Assembly: GCA_964543125.1 (NCBI GenBank)
Contig: CAZIWX010000009.1
Span: 1-45,434 of the forward strand
Source: CAZIWX01 sp964543125
GTDB taxonomy: Bacteria; Fidelibacterota; UBA8477
Reading direction: 5' to 3'
DNA: 45,434 nt
The notes beneath the pieces were generated by a model. That model ran no database searches, was not told the DNA's origin, and saw only the letters and a list, made by a program, of their open reading frames with translations. The translations under genes were made by a program, and so were the position numbers. Below, piece by piece: positions 33,017 through 41,942 of this stretch (the stretch's first letter is position 1; each line of letters begins with the position of its first letter).

Positions 33017-35431
33017 ATGATGATGCCAACTGAAGAACGAGTTCATGCAATTCCGGTGATGCCGTTGCGGAACACGGTGCTGTTTCCCCAACAGGTCATC
33101 CCGTTATATATCGGCCGCGAACGCTCTTTAAAATTGATTCGGGAATTGCCCACCGGTCTTAAAACCATTGTTGTGGTGGCGCAAAAAGAAGGGTCGGTTG
33201 AAGACCCGGCGCCGGAAGATGTCTACGAGATTGGTACGACCGCTACCGTGATGAAGATTTTGGAAATGCCGGATGGCAGCCAGAGTGCCATTGTCCAGGG
33301 TGGGGATCGTATTCGCATCACACGGTTTACCCAGGCTAGCCCGTATTACCGCGCCGTGGTCGACACCCTGGAAGAAAATTATGAACCCAGCCTGGAAATC
33401 GATGCCCTGGCTGCTAATCTGCGCAGCTTATTCAAAGAGCTGGCCAAAGCCAGCGAGTATATCACGCAAGAGCATATCGGCTTACTTTCTAATATTCAGC
33501 ACCCGGCCCGCCTGGTGGACCGGGCAATTTCCCTGCTGCAATTATCCAACGCCGAGAAACAGGAAATTCTGGAAGAACTGAATGTCCATAAACGGCTGGA
33601 GAGAGCCACGGTCATTATCAATCGGGAAATTCAACGCCAGGAAATTGGTGAAAAAATCCAGACCGAGGTTCAGGAAGAAATTTCCAAGACCCAGCGCGAG
33701 TATTTCCTGCGCGAGCAGATGAAGGCGATTAAGCGTGAGTTGGGCGAAGACGACCAAACTATCGAATTAAAAGAATTGGAAGAAAAAATTGCCCTGGCGC
33801 AAATGCCGGAAGAAACCCACAAAGTAGCCACCAAGGAATTGGACCGGTTACGGCGGATACCCCCCTCCTCGCCGGAATACACGGTTTCCCGAACTTACCT
33901 GGATTGGTTGGTGGAATTACCCTGGCATAAAGAGACCGAAGACAATGTGGATATTTCCCGGGCAGCAGAGATCCTGGATAAGGATCATTATGGTTTAAGA
34001 CCAATCAAAGACCGGATTTTGGAATATCTATCAGTGCGCAAGCTGAAGATGGAACAGGATCCGGATGCGCCCGTCAAGGGTCCGATCCTGTGTTTCGTGG
34101 GACCGCCCGGAACGGGTAAAACTTCCATGGGGCACTCTATCGCCCGGGCCATGGGACGGGAATTTATTCGTATGAGCCTGGGCGGTGTACGGGATGAAGC
34201 CGAAATCCGCGGTCACCGCCGGACCTATATCGGCGCGTTGCCGGGTCGAATCATTCAGGGCTTGAAGAAAGTGAAAACCCGCAATCCGGTGTTTATGCTG
34301 GATGAAGTGGACAAGCTGGGTATGGATTTCCGTGGCGACCCTTCATCGGCATTGTTGGAAGTGCTGGACCCGGAGCAGAATTTCAGCTTTAGCGATCACT
34401 ATCTGGAAGTACTCTTTGACCTGTCCAAGGTGATGTTTATTGCCACCGCGAACTGGATGGATCCGATTCCGGGTCCACTACGCGACCGCATGGAGATTAT
34501 CGAGTTCCCGGGTTATATCGAGGAAGAAAAAATCCACATTGCCAAAAACTATCTGTTACCCAAGCAGATTTTCGAGCAGGGTTTGGACAACGCGGGCATC
34601 CAATTTTTGGATACGGCCATCTCGGAAATCATCTCCCACTATACCCGGGAAGCCGGTGTGCGAAACCTGGAGCGGGAGATCGGACATATTTGCCGTAAGG
34701 TGGCGCGGGAAAAAGCCGAGGGAAATCGCAAGCCCCGCCGGATTACGCGCAAGAAGGTGGATAAATACCTCGGTTCACAAAAATATTACAGTGAAATCGC
34801 CGAACGTATGGTGAAGCCGGGCATTGCCATCGGATTGGCGTATACCGCCGTCGGTGGGGACATCCTGTTTATCGAAGCCACCAAGATGCCGGGTAAAGGG
34901 GCGTTGAAACTCACGGGTAAACTGGGTGATGTGATGAAGGAATCGGCCCAGGCCGCTTATTCCTATATTCGCGCCAATACCGAGCGCTTTGACATCGATC
35001 CCCAATTCTATAAGAAAACCGACATTCATATCCACATTCCGGCCGGCGCCATTCCCAAGGACGGTCCTTCGGCCGGGATCACGCTGTTTATTGCGTTGGT
35101 ATCGCTGTTGTCCGGCCGGCTGGTGAAAACCAACCTGGGCATGACCGGTGAAATTACCCTGCGGGGTGCGATCTTACCCATTGGCGGTGTCCGTGAAAAA
35201 GTGACCGCGGCGCATCGGGCCGGTTTGAATACCATTATTTTACCAGCCAAGAATGAGCGCGATTTGGTTGAACTGCCGGATAATGTGAAGCGCAAAATGA
35301 CTTTTAAATTCGTGGAAGAGATCAGCGAAGTGTTTGATCTGGCGCTGGAACCCACCGGGCCGCGTAAAAAATCCGTAAAAAGCAGGTCCGGGGAAAAAGC
35401 GGTTTCCACACCGGAGGTGGCGCAAGCGTAA
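33017..35431 (+). CDS. lon: ATP-dependent Lon protease
   Basis: This ~804-residue protein is a full-length LonA. It has an N-terminal substrate-binding domain (VIPVMPLRNTVLFPQQ near residue 10), an AAA+ domain with Walker A GPPGTGKTS and Walker B FMLDEVDK, and a C-terminal serine protease domain. The catalytic dyad is Ser685 (in PKDGPSAGIT) and Lys728 (in REKVTAA), 43 residues apart as in E. coli Lon. AAAGGA precedes three consecutive ATG codons (33017, 33020, 33023) and a TTG at 33014, so the exact start is uncertain by a few residues. Lon degrades misfolded proteins and labile regulators including antitoxins. The C-terminal tail is basic and Ser-rich (KKSVKSRSGEK). Confidence 0.97.
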   Translation: MMMPTEERVHAIPVMPLRNTVLFPQQVIPLYIGRERSLKLIRELPTGLKTIVVVAQKEGSVEDPAPEDVYEIGTTATVMKILEMPDGSQSAIVQGGDRIRITRFTQASPYYRAVVDTLEENYEPSLEIDALAANLRSLFKELAKASEYITQEHIGLLSNIQHPARLVDRAISLLQLSNAEKQEILEELNVHKRLERATVIINREIQRQEIGEKIQTEVQEEISKTQREYFLREQMKAIKRELGEDDQTIELKELEEKIALAQMPEETHKVATKELDRLRRIPPSSPEYTVSRTYLDWLVELPWHKETEDNVDISRAAEILDKDHYGLRPIKDRILEYLSVRKLKMEQDPDAPVKGPILCFVGPPGTGKTSMGHSIARAMGREFIRMSLGGVRDEAEIRGHRRTYIGALPGRIIQGLKKVKTRNPVFMLDEVDKLGMDFRGDPSSALLEVLDPEQNFSFSDHYLEVLFDLSKVMFIATANWMDPIPGPLRDRMEIIEFPGYIEEEKIHIAKNYLLPKQIFEQGLDNAGIQFLDTAISEIISHYTREAGVRNLEREIGHICRKVAREKAEGNRKPRRITRKKVDKYLGSQKYYSEIAERMVKPGIAIGLAYTAVGGDILFIEATKMPGKGALKLTGKLGDVMKESAQAAYSYIRANTERFDIDPQFYKKTDIHIHIPAGAIPKDGPSAGITLFIALVSLLSGRLVKTNLGMTGEITLRGAILPIGGVREKVTAAHRAGLNTIILPAKNERDLVELPDNVKRKMTFKFVEEISEVFDLALEPTGPRKKSVKSRSGEKAVSTPEVAQA

Positions 35432-35459
35432 TCGTTTAATCTATAGGTGATTCAATAAT

Positions 35460-35490
35460 AAAGGCCCGGTGAATTCAATCATCGGGCTTT
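35460..35490. terminator. bidirectional terminator between lon and the tldE-like gene
   Basis: An AAAGgCCCGgTGA arm faces TCATCGGGCTTT with a 6-base loop (one bulge, one wobble), followed by GTTATT on the plus strand. On the minus strand the stem is followed by TATTATTGAAT. The genes on either side converge, so it can serve both. Confidence 0.75.
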
Positions 35491-35519
35491 GTTATTAGTC
35501 AAGATTCGTCTACTGGCGA

Positions 35520-36860
35520 TTACGCCCCCGCGAAGCTAATGCCGTCGAAAAGCAAAGTCGGTGCCCGCAAGGAAGAATAGTGGTAAGGATCGTTGCCGGT
35601 CTCCGTTAGATTTTCGAACAGTTCAATGAAATTACCCGAGATATTCATCTCACTCACCGGTTGTACCCGTTTACCCTTTTCGATCAACCAACCGCTGATA
35701 CCCAGTGAATAATCACCGGTGGTGGAATTGGCGTTCCCGCCGATAAAGCTGGTAACCAGAATCCCACGATCCAGGTCAGCTTCCATTTCGGCGCCTGAGC
35801 GTTTACCGGTCTTGAAGGTCACATTCGACGACCCACCCGTGGTGGGCTGCAGGTCCAGTTTCCGGCCGTAATACACATCAACATAGTAGTTCATGAGAAT
35901 GCCGTTTTCCACGATCACGAGCTTCTTCGCGGCAATTCCATCCCCATCATAGTAACGGCTGCCCAAACCACGCACAAGCGTTGGATCGTCGATCAGGGTC
36001 AGCTTTTCCGATCCAATGCGCCGGCCCCGCAGGCCTTCCAAAAATGATTGTTTTTGCTGAATCGCACCAGCGGTAAAGGGATACAGTACTCGCCAGAAAA
36101 GGCCGCCTACAGCGGAATTTTCCAGCAACATGGGCATTTTACCGGATTTGACTTTCTTCTGGCCCAGGCTGTCCAGCCCGCGCTGCAAGGCCTCATGAGC
36201 AATTTGCTGCGGTTTTGGTAAATCAGCCAAATGGCGGGCGCCATAATACTTCCAACCTTCCGGTTTTTTATCGTCCACACCCCGTAACGAAACCGACGCA
36301 CCCCAGGAGAAGCTGGAACTTTCGTAATTACCCTCAAAACCGTTGGATTTCAGGTGTGTATTTTCATAATGACTATCACTGAATCCGCTGGAAATGGAAA
36401 TCAAGCGTTCGTCGCGGCCCTTTAGCAGGTCGTGCAGTTCCTTAGCCCGGGAGACGCGTTCCTCGGCCGATACTTTGGTATAATCGCTATCATACAATTC
36501 CAAGTCGACGGTGGGGCGGCCTTTGTACAAGCTTGGATCGGGTAAGGCTTGATAGGGATCTTCTCCCAGGTATTTGGTCATGGCAATCGCATTGGTAATG
36601 AACTTTTCCAACGATTCCTTTCGTAAATCGTTGGTTGAGTGGGAACTATAGCGGCCACCGGCAAAAATCTCAATCCACAACGAATTCTGGGTCGATTCCT
36701 TCAGCTTATCAATTTGATCATCGCGGTATTCCACATTGACCGAGCGATTTTTACTTATGACGATGCTGGTGTTGTCCGCGCCATTCCGGTGGGCATATTT
36801 TTGAGCCCAATAAGCCAGCTTGGTTTTATCCGATTCGGAACCTTTTTTAATAATATCCAT
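35520..36860 (-). CDS. TldE/PmbA-type subunit of a modulator-of-gyrase protease
   Basis: This 446-residue protein has the TldD/PmbA fold (N-terminal part around SVNVEYRDDQIDKL, C-terminal part with GDYSLGISGWLIEKG). It lacks the HExxxH zinc motif, as expected for the TldE partner. In E. coli TldD and TldE form a heterodimeric metalloprotease that trims unfolded peptides (microcin B17, CcdA antitoxin). The gene starts 3 bases after the stop of the TldD-like gene, behind a GGAGGGGGT ribosome site, so both are made together. There is no signal peptide. Confidence 0.9.
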   Translation of the reverse strand: MDIIKKGSESDKTKLAYWAQKYAHRNGADNTSIVISKNRSVNVEYRDDQIDKLKESTQNSLWIEIFAGGRYSSHSTNDLRKESLEKFITNAIAMTKYLGEDPYQALPDPSLYKGRPTVDLELYDSDYTKVSAEERVSRAKELHDLLKGRDERLISISSGFSDSHYENTHLKSNGFEGNYESSSFSWGASVSLRGVDDKKPEGWKYYGARHLADLPKPQQIAHEALQRGLDSLGQKKVKSGKMPMLLENSAVGGLFWRVLYPFTAGAIQQKQSFLEGLRGRRIGSEKLTLIDDPTLVRGLGSRYYDGDGIAAKKLVIVENGILMNYYVDVYYGRKLDLQPTTGGSSNVTFKTGKRSGAEMEADLDRGILVTSFIGGNANSTTGDYSLGISGWLIEKGKRVQPVSEMNISGNFIELFENLTETGNDPYHYSSLRAPTLLFDGISFAGA

Positions 36861-36863
36861 TGT

Positions 36864-38384
36864 TTACCCCCTCCCGCCCACGGTAATGGATGAAACCAAG
36901 CAACTGGGCATTCCCTGTGAGACCGGAACTGATTGTCCGTTTTTCCCACAGGTCCAGCCGCCTTCCGAGAGTTTTAGGTCGTTGGCGACCATGGTCACCT
37001 CTTCCAAAACCTTGGGGCCGTTCCCGATAATATTCACATCCTTGATTGGTGCGGTGACCTTGCCATTTTCAATCAGAGCCCCGGATTTTACATAAAAGGT
37101 GAAGTCACCCGGTCCGATATTAACCTGACCGTTGGTGAATTGATCGGCAATGATACCGTATTTCACATTGGCCACGATCTCTTCGAAAGTGTTGGGGCCG
37201 TTGAGCATGTAGGTATTCCGCATGCGCGGTATGGGATTGTGTTTGAATGACTCACGCCGACCGTTACCGGTGGGAGACACGCCATAATGCTTGGCGGAGA
37301 TGCGATCATGCAGGTAGGTCCGCAAAATGCCGTTTTCAACCAGGAAGGTCTCCCGGGAAGGCGACCCTTCGTCATCCACATTGATGGAACCACGCATATT
37401 CGGGTTGGTGCCATTGTCGACGATATTCACGAAGCTGGCGGCTACTTTTTTGTTGAGCTTTTCGGAGTAGATCGAAGTGCCAATCCGGTTGAAATCAGCT
37501 TCCATACCGTGCCCGATGGCTTCGTGGAGCAGAATACCGGCGCCACCGGCCTTCAGTACAACCGGGAGCTCACCAGCCGGGCTCGGTTTCGCATCGAACA
37601 ATTTGACCGTGCGGGATACACACTCTTTGGGCATTCGCTTCAGCCGTTCCGGCGTAAGGAATTGAAAATCGTCACGCGCCGAGTAATCAAAGTAGTTGCT
37701 TTCGCGCTTGCCATCCTGCTCGGCAGTACAGAAGGCGATGAGCCGGATCATGGGTTGGTAATCCGTAACAAATTCGCCGTGGGAATTGGCGATCAGGATA
37801 TAATTTTCGCTGTCGCTGTAGCGCATTCCGGCCTTGATCACCCGCTGATCCTGCTGGAAAACGGCGTCGTTGAGCGCCATCAGCATATCGACTCTGGCCT
37901 TTACACCGACATCTTCAAAGGAGACTTGGGTTTGATAATAATTTTTCAATTCTGTGACTTTCAATTCCACTGGTGGAATGCGCTTGCTCCCGGAGGCAAT
38001 ATTGGCGGCCGTGCGGGCTGCGGATTTCATACTGTTCAGTGAAAGATCTTCTGTAAAAGAATAGCCGGTCTGATCGCCCTTTAAAACCCGGATACCAACG
38101 CCTAATTCAACCTCGGTACTGGCGGAATTGACGATGTTATCTTCCACCTGAATGCTATTGGAAAGGGTGTTCTGGAAGAAAATATCGCAGTAATCTCCGC
38201 CATGTGCCAGTGCTTCGGCCATTACTTTACGGATGGTGTCCGGATCGACTCCAAAGCGCTGGAAGTATAATTCGTATGGTTGATCGGCGCCAGCCACGCC
38301 TGCCAGGGCTTTTTGCATGAACCCGGGGATCGTCGTTAATGCCGGACCGGTACCCGTGACTTTGACAAAATCTCGTTGACTCAT
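36864..38384 (-). CDS. tldD: TldD-family zinc metalloprotease with Tat-like N-terminus
   Basis: This ~506-residue protein has the active-site helix LLHEAIGHGMEAD (HExxxH, His290-Glu291...His295 counted from the upstream ATG 38393), so it is the catalytic partner of the protein encoded next. ATG 38384 is preferred because GAGG lies just before it. The N-terminal ~30 residues (SQRDFVKVTGTGPALTTIPGF) look like a degenerate twin-arginine signal: QRDF replaces RRxF and the hydrophobic core is short. They may be a relic or an active signal. Typical TldD lacks this extension. A Cys-rich end is visible (CGKNGQ, PSCLVSS). Confidence 0.92.
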   Translation of the reverse strand: MSQRDFVKVTGTGPALTTIPGFMQKALAGVAGADQPYELYFQRFGVDPDTIRKVMAEALAHGGDYCDIFFQNTLSNSIQVEDNIVNSASTEVELGVGIRVLKGDQTGYSFTEDLSLNSMKSAARTAANIASGSKRIPPVELKVTELKNYYQTQVSFEDVGVKARVDMLMALNDAVFQQDQRVIKAGMRYSDSENYILIANSHGEFVTDYQPMIRLIAFCTAEQDGKRESNYFDYSARDDFQFLTPERLKRMPKECVSRTVKLFDAKPSPAGELPVVLKAGGAGILLHEAIGHGMEADFNRIGTSIYSEKLNKKVAASFVNIVDNGTNPNMRGSINVDDEGSPSRETFLVENGILRTYLHDRISAKHYGVSPTGNGRRESFKHNPIPRMRNTYMLNGPNTFEEIVANVKYGIIADQFTNGQVNIGPGDFTFYVKSGALIENGKVTAPIKDVNIIGNGPKVLEEVTMVANDLKLSEGGWTCGKNGQSVPVSQGMPSCLVSSITVGGRG

Positions 38385-38540
38385 AATCCTCATCTTTCGC
38401 TTCCGGGTTAAGCACGCCGGGTAATTTGTGTAATAACCACATTAAAAATCACATTTACGAGAATTCAGCTTTGGTTTTAAAAGTCCGTAAATTTAGTTCC
38501 TGTTTGGTGCAGACTCGATCCGCACCAGGTTTGGAAACTC

Positions 38541-38572
38541 AATTATAAAAGGTTGTCAAGTCGTCTACTTGA
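38541..38572 (-). terminator. probable terminator overlapping the C39 protease stop codon
   Basis: On the minus strand TCAAGT-agacg-ACTTGA forms a 6-base perfect stem overlapping the TAG stop, followed by CAACCTTTTATAA. The stem is short, so efficiency is doubtful. Confidence 0.45.
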
Positions 38573-39977
38573 TAATATCGAATTTTTGAGAAACGGTTAT
38601 CCAGCTACCTGACCGGGTGTGAAAAATTAGCTGACAATAATAAATTCCGGAACTCAAGTGCGAACCATCGAATGGCCTGGTGTAATTTCCGGCAGTTGTA
38701 AAGCCCAAATTCTGCTCCGTCACCAGTTGGCCATTCAGATTGAAAATCCTGAGTTGGGTTGAAGCCGGTTCTGAAATTGAAAATGTAATTCGCGTAGCCG
38801 CATTGAACGGATTGGGGAATATTTTTTCAATTTTAAAATTATGGGGCGCGGCCGGCGGGTGGTTGTCCGCCACTGAGGCGACGGTATGCGGGAAAAAAGT
38901 ATAGGCCACGCCACCCTTGGCAAACCAGGCCTGGGAAAGGCTGGATTTGTTATAGATATAGCTGTAACCATTGCTACGCGCCGGATCGTGCACAATTGGC
39001 TGGCCATTACTATTAAAACCCGCTAACATGAGTAGGTGACCGCTGTATAGTGGTTGACCGACTGACATGGCAATCCGGCCACCGGCAGCTAAAACCTCAT
39101 AAGCTTCGCTCCAGGTCCGATAGCGATTAACATAGCCTTCAACATGGTACCGGCTGGCGCTCTGGACCGCCCGGGGCCAGACACCAAAAATTTGATAATA
39201 GGGATCATACGTGTCCCAGGCAAAATCGAGCATATCCACCGTTTGGCCCAGACTGCCGAGGATCATGGCGGTAGTCGTGGGCGAGCAGATTCGGCCGCCA
39301 ATATCCGGGTCAACACTGAATTGGTAGATAAACTGGGTGGGAATGAAAATAGCCGGTGGGTTGTCGGCACTGATACCGGCCAGGTCCAGGCTATCGGTAG
39401 TAGCGGCATCGCTGACCTGCATGGAAAAGCGATGGATTGACGGCGATGGGATGCTAGTATTATCGCGGCTGAATTCTACTTTGGCCTGCCATTGATCCCG
39501 GTCATAATATAAAATGCCGGTATCAATGTTGATATAGCCGCCGCTATAGCTCGTGGTTTTACTCCCCGGCCAATAATTATCCTGCCAGTAGCCCATCTCC
39601 AGCCAGGGTGACCAACCGGCACCCCAGGGAAACCGGATGAACACCCGAAATCCCCCACCACTTTCAGGCGCCGAGCCATTCCAGGAAGCCAAGGCGATGT
39701 TGAACGGGCTTGCAGTCTGAATCGGCTCAAATGTGATGGATCCGGTAAAAGCATTTTCATCTAATACCAGGCGGTCCGAGGTAAACCGGATATGATCGGA
39801 ATTGGCTACATGATCCCATAGGGCCGCCGCATCCGGCCAGGTCAGAAACTGATCGGGATACGCGGCCTGGAGCGAGGAGATGCCCAGCAACAGCACGGAT
39901 TCCGCACAAAACCACCTTATCCACCGGTTAATGGATACGCGTTGATTAGTCCTTTTCAATGAGAAACTAAAGGTCAA
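38565..39977 (-). CDS. secreted C39-like cysteine protease with C-terminal T9SS-type sorting domain
   Basis: This 470-residue protein starts with a basic region and signal helix (ESVLLLGISSLQA). A beta-rich jelly-roll-like part is seen at about residues 60-200. A papain-fold C39_2 domain follows with GGRICSPTTTAMIL (catalytic Cys), SGHLLMLAGF (catalytic His) and VHDPA (Asp). Residues about 385-470 form the sorting domain with IFPNPFNAATRITFSI, LRIFNLNGQLV and SSGIYYCQL, typical of proteins cleaved and attached by the type IX secretion system or FlgD-like domains in FCB bacteria. The product should be outside the cell or on its surface. It overlaps the small membrane-protein gene upstream by 4 bases. 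Confidence 0.9.
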   Translation of the reverse strand: MTFSFSLKRTNQRVSINRWIRWFCAESVLLLGISSLQAAYPDQFLTWPDAAALWDHVANSDHIRFTSDRLVLDENAFTGSITFEPIQTASPFNIALASWNGSAPESGGGFRVFIRFPWGAGWSPWLEMGYWQDNYWPGSKTTSYSGGYINIDTGILYYDRDQWQAKVEFSRDNTSIPSPSIHRFSMQVSDAATTDSLDLAGISADNPPAIFIPTQFIYQFSVDPDIGGRICSPTTTAMILGSLGQTVDMLDFAWDTYDPYYQIFGVWPRAVQSASRYHVEGYVNRYRTWSEAYEVLAAGGRIAMSVGQPLYSGHLLMLAGFNSNGQPIVHDPARSNGYSYIYNKSSLSQAWFAKGGVAYTFFPHTVASVADNHPPAAPHNFKIEKIFPNPFNAATRITFSISEPASTQLRIFNLNGQLVTEQNLGFTTAGNYTRPFDGSHLSSGIYYCQLIFHTRSGSWITVSQKFDIIK

Positions 39978-40192
39978 GGCGCGGACAGAAACAATACCCG
40001 GTAGAGGATTGCCAGCCCGGCCAGAATAAAAAGCACCGCCCAGAGCCTTCGTTTAGACATGACCGTTTCATCGGTTGCAAGGACCCGATTCATGTATTCA
40101 CCGATCTGAATAATGGTGCGCGGGAAGAATAATAGTCCCAATCCGAAGACCAATGAGATTGTTCCAACAATAAAAAGTGTGACTTCCATCAT
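39974..40192 (-). CDS. small two-helix membrane protein
   Basis: This 72-residue protein has two hydrophobic segments (LFIVGTISLVFGLGLLFFP and LWAVLFILAGLAILYRVLF) joined by a charged loop (EYMNRVLATDETVMSKRR). Its stop overlaps the C39 protease start (ATGA), and a GGGGAAG ribosome site lies upstream on the minus strand. The overlap supports it being real. No family is recognised; a helper of export of the protease is possible but only inference. Confidence 0.7.
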   Translation of the reverse strand: MMEVTLFIVGTISLVFGLGLLFFPRTIIQIGEYMNRVLATDETVMSKRRLWAVLFILAGLAILYRVLFLSAP

Positions 40193-40230
40193 AATACTTC
40201 CCCTTTTGGAATTATGTTTTGGATATCTTA

Positions 40231-40271
40231 AACAAATGTTTCGGTAATTAGAAATATTTTTTACATTTGTT
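40231..40271. promoter_or_regulatory. 9-base inverted repeat in the divergent protease/pilin promoter region
   Basis: AACAAATGT (40231-40239) and ACATTTGTT (40263-40271) are perfect inverted copies separated by 23 AT-rich bases, in the only space between the divergent protease and pilin operons. It may be a binding site pair for a regulator acting on both directions. Confidence 0.5.
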
Positions 40272-40337
40272 AACGATCGTAAAGACTCGGTTGAATTACA
40301 TGAAATATAAGGACTAATGATTGAATTGATCCAATAG

Positions 40338-40868
40338 ATGCTGAAAGGAAAAGCTCAGATTAAATTACGGAAACCATCATCGCCCGTGGACGGCCAGTCG
40401 GCCGGATTCAGCATTATCGAGATTATGGTGGTCCTCGTCATCCTGGGCATTCTGTCGGTGGTTATCGTCCCCAGGCTCTACGATAGCTATGTTTCCACCT
40501 CGGAAACCTCCGCTCTGAATCAAGTTGTGAGAGACATTCGGTATGCCGGTGAATATGCTTTGGCTAAACGCGATACGGTCTGGGTCGAGTTCGATGTCCC
40601 GGGTAACAGCTACGCTATTTACGGAGGGGACACCGTAGCCGAAAAGACGCTGCTGGAAAATACCCGGGGAGAAGGCAACTTCGTTATCCAATTGGGAGCA
40701 GGAGAATACCAACGATTGACATTGACCTCGGCGAATTTCGACGGCTCTCCCAATCTGGAGTTCGATAAGTTTGGAATCCCCATTTTATCAAACAATGGAG
40801 TCGTGGTTCTGAATAGTACCTATACCATAACGGTCGAGTCTGAAACAGGGACGGTTACATGGCAATGA
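40338..40868 (+). CDS. type IV pilin-like protein, GspH/FimT-FimU type
   Basis: This 176-residue protein has a prepilin signal: a basic leader of about 22 residues, then G-FSIIEIMVVLVILGILSVV with Glu at position +5 after the cleavage point. A soluble beta domain follows (RDTVWVEFDVPGNSYAIYGGD). This is the GspH/FimT group of minor pilins. It is the first gene of a four-gene run with small overlaps (10 bases with the next). It would be processed by a prepilin peptidase and inserted into a type IV pilus or pseudopilus tip. Confidence 0.88.
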   Translation: MLKGKAQIKLRKPSSPVDGQSAGFSIIEIMVVLVILGILSVVIVPRLYDSYVSTSETSALNQVVRDIRYAGEYALAKRDTVWVEFDVPGNSYAIYGGDTVAEKTLLENTRGEGNFVIQLGAGEYQRLTLTSANFDGSPNLEFDKFGIPILSNNGVVVLNSTYTITVESETGTVTWQ

Positions 40869-41389
40869 GTCAGCGTCCGCTTAAATCGCGTTGGCCGGCG
40901 GCCCAATCCGGGTTAACACTCGCTGAAATTATTATGTTCATCCTAATTGCCGGGATTTCGTATGTGACTCTGATCCAGGTTTTTTCTTTCGCACAGGCGA
41001 AGAGCATGGAAGGCGAAGCTCGCACCGTGATGACCAGCCTGGCCATTGAGCGCATGGAGATCGTCCGCAGCAAGCGCTACGACGAGCACACGACACCCGG
41101 CTGGTCTTCCACCTTGGGTCCGGATTCCGGCGAATTGACCGAAGCCCAGTTTGATGACTGCGATGATTATCAGAATTACATCGAAACAACCATGCATGGA
41201 TATACCGGTTATACCCGCCGTACGCGAGTTTTTTATATAAACCGTTCTAACAATGTATCCGACAGCGTGGGAACAATTACCCACCTGAAACGAGTGATCG
41301 TGGCCGTTTCACATCCGCAATTTGGCGCCGTGACGGTCAGTTCTCTCATGGCCAGCCGCTACGGTGTCCAGGAATACGATGATGACTAG
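40859..41389 (+). CDS. minor pilin-like protein, PilV type
   Basis: This 176-residue protein has the prepilin motif SG-LTLAEIIMFILIAGISYVTL (Glu5 kept) and a soluble domain beginning with AKSMEGEARTVMTSLAIERMEIVRS, as is usual for PilV-like proteins that gather many sequence types. It overlaps the upstream pilin gene by 10 bases and the next by 11, so translation is coupled. It would be a minor pilin at the tip or an assembly primer. No disulfide pair is obvious. Confidence 0.82.
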   Translation: MAMSQRPLKSRWPAAQSGLTLAEIIMFILIAGISYVTLIQVFSFAQAKSMEGEARTVMTSLAIERMEIVRSKRYDEHTTPGWSSTLGPDSGELTEAQFDDCDDYQNYIETTMHGYTGYTRRTRVFYINRSNNVSDSVGTITHLKRVIVAVSHPQFGAVTVSSLMASRYGVQEYDDD

Positions 41390-41930
41390 GAACGGGCTTA
41401 ACGGGGTGCCACGCGACCGCAGCGGTTATACGCTCATGGAACTGGTCATTGTGATTCTGATTCTGGGAATCGTTGGCGCTTTATCCGTGCGGCTGCTATC
41501 CTCGACCATGAGCATGTATCAAACCGTGATGCTGCGCAGTCGGCTGGTAAACGCCGGGCGATCACTTTCAGCCCGGTTATACCGCGAAGCCAAACCGATC
41601 CCGTTTGCCGACTCGTTGTTAACGGCTGATGCCAAAGCGCTGGAATGGAAAAATAACGCCGGGAATACCTATCAGTACACGATTACGGGTAGCCAGGTGA
41701 CGCGCACCCTGAATAACGGATCCCCAAAAATGCTGGTGGAAAAGGTGGACTACACCAATTCAGCCTTTACTTTTTACGATTCAACCGGTGCGGCGCTCAC
41801 TCCTTTACCTCTCAACAGTTCCAATCGGCACAAGGTTCGGATGATCGGCGCTTCGGTTAAATTCACGGATGGCTCTGAATCGGTTGTCAGCAATATCCGG
41901 TTCTACTTAACCAATCTGCGGCGGTTCTAA
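41379..41930 (+). CDS. minor pilin-like protein, PilW type
   Basis: The ~183-residue product from ATG 41379 (ATG 41382 close by; AGGA upstream) has the prepilin motif SG-YTLMELVIVILILGIVGAL, then LVNAGRSLSARLYREAK and a beta-rich C-terminal domain (DGSESVVSNIRFYLTNLRRF). It is the third of four consecutive pilin-like genes; the position fits PilW in the FimU-PilV-PilW-PilX order of type IVa minor pilin operons. It overlaps the previous gene. Confidence 0.82.
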   Translation: MMTRNGLNGVPRDRSGYTLMELVIVILILGIVGALSVRLLSSTMSMYQTVMLRSRLVNAGRSLSARLYREAKPIPFADSLLTADAKALEWKNNAGNTYQYTITGSQVTRTLNNGSPKMLVEKVDYTNSAFTFYDSTGAALTPLPLNSSNRHKVRMIGASVKFTDGSESVVSNIRFYLTNLRRF

Positions 41931-41942
41931 GCGAGTGCGTCT

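Noticed and set aside
37287..38042. 251-residue plus-strand open frame
   Set aside because: Antisense to the TldD gene, which has an intact zinc motif.
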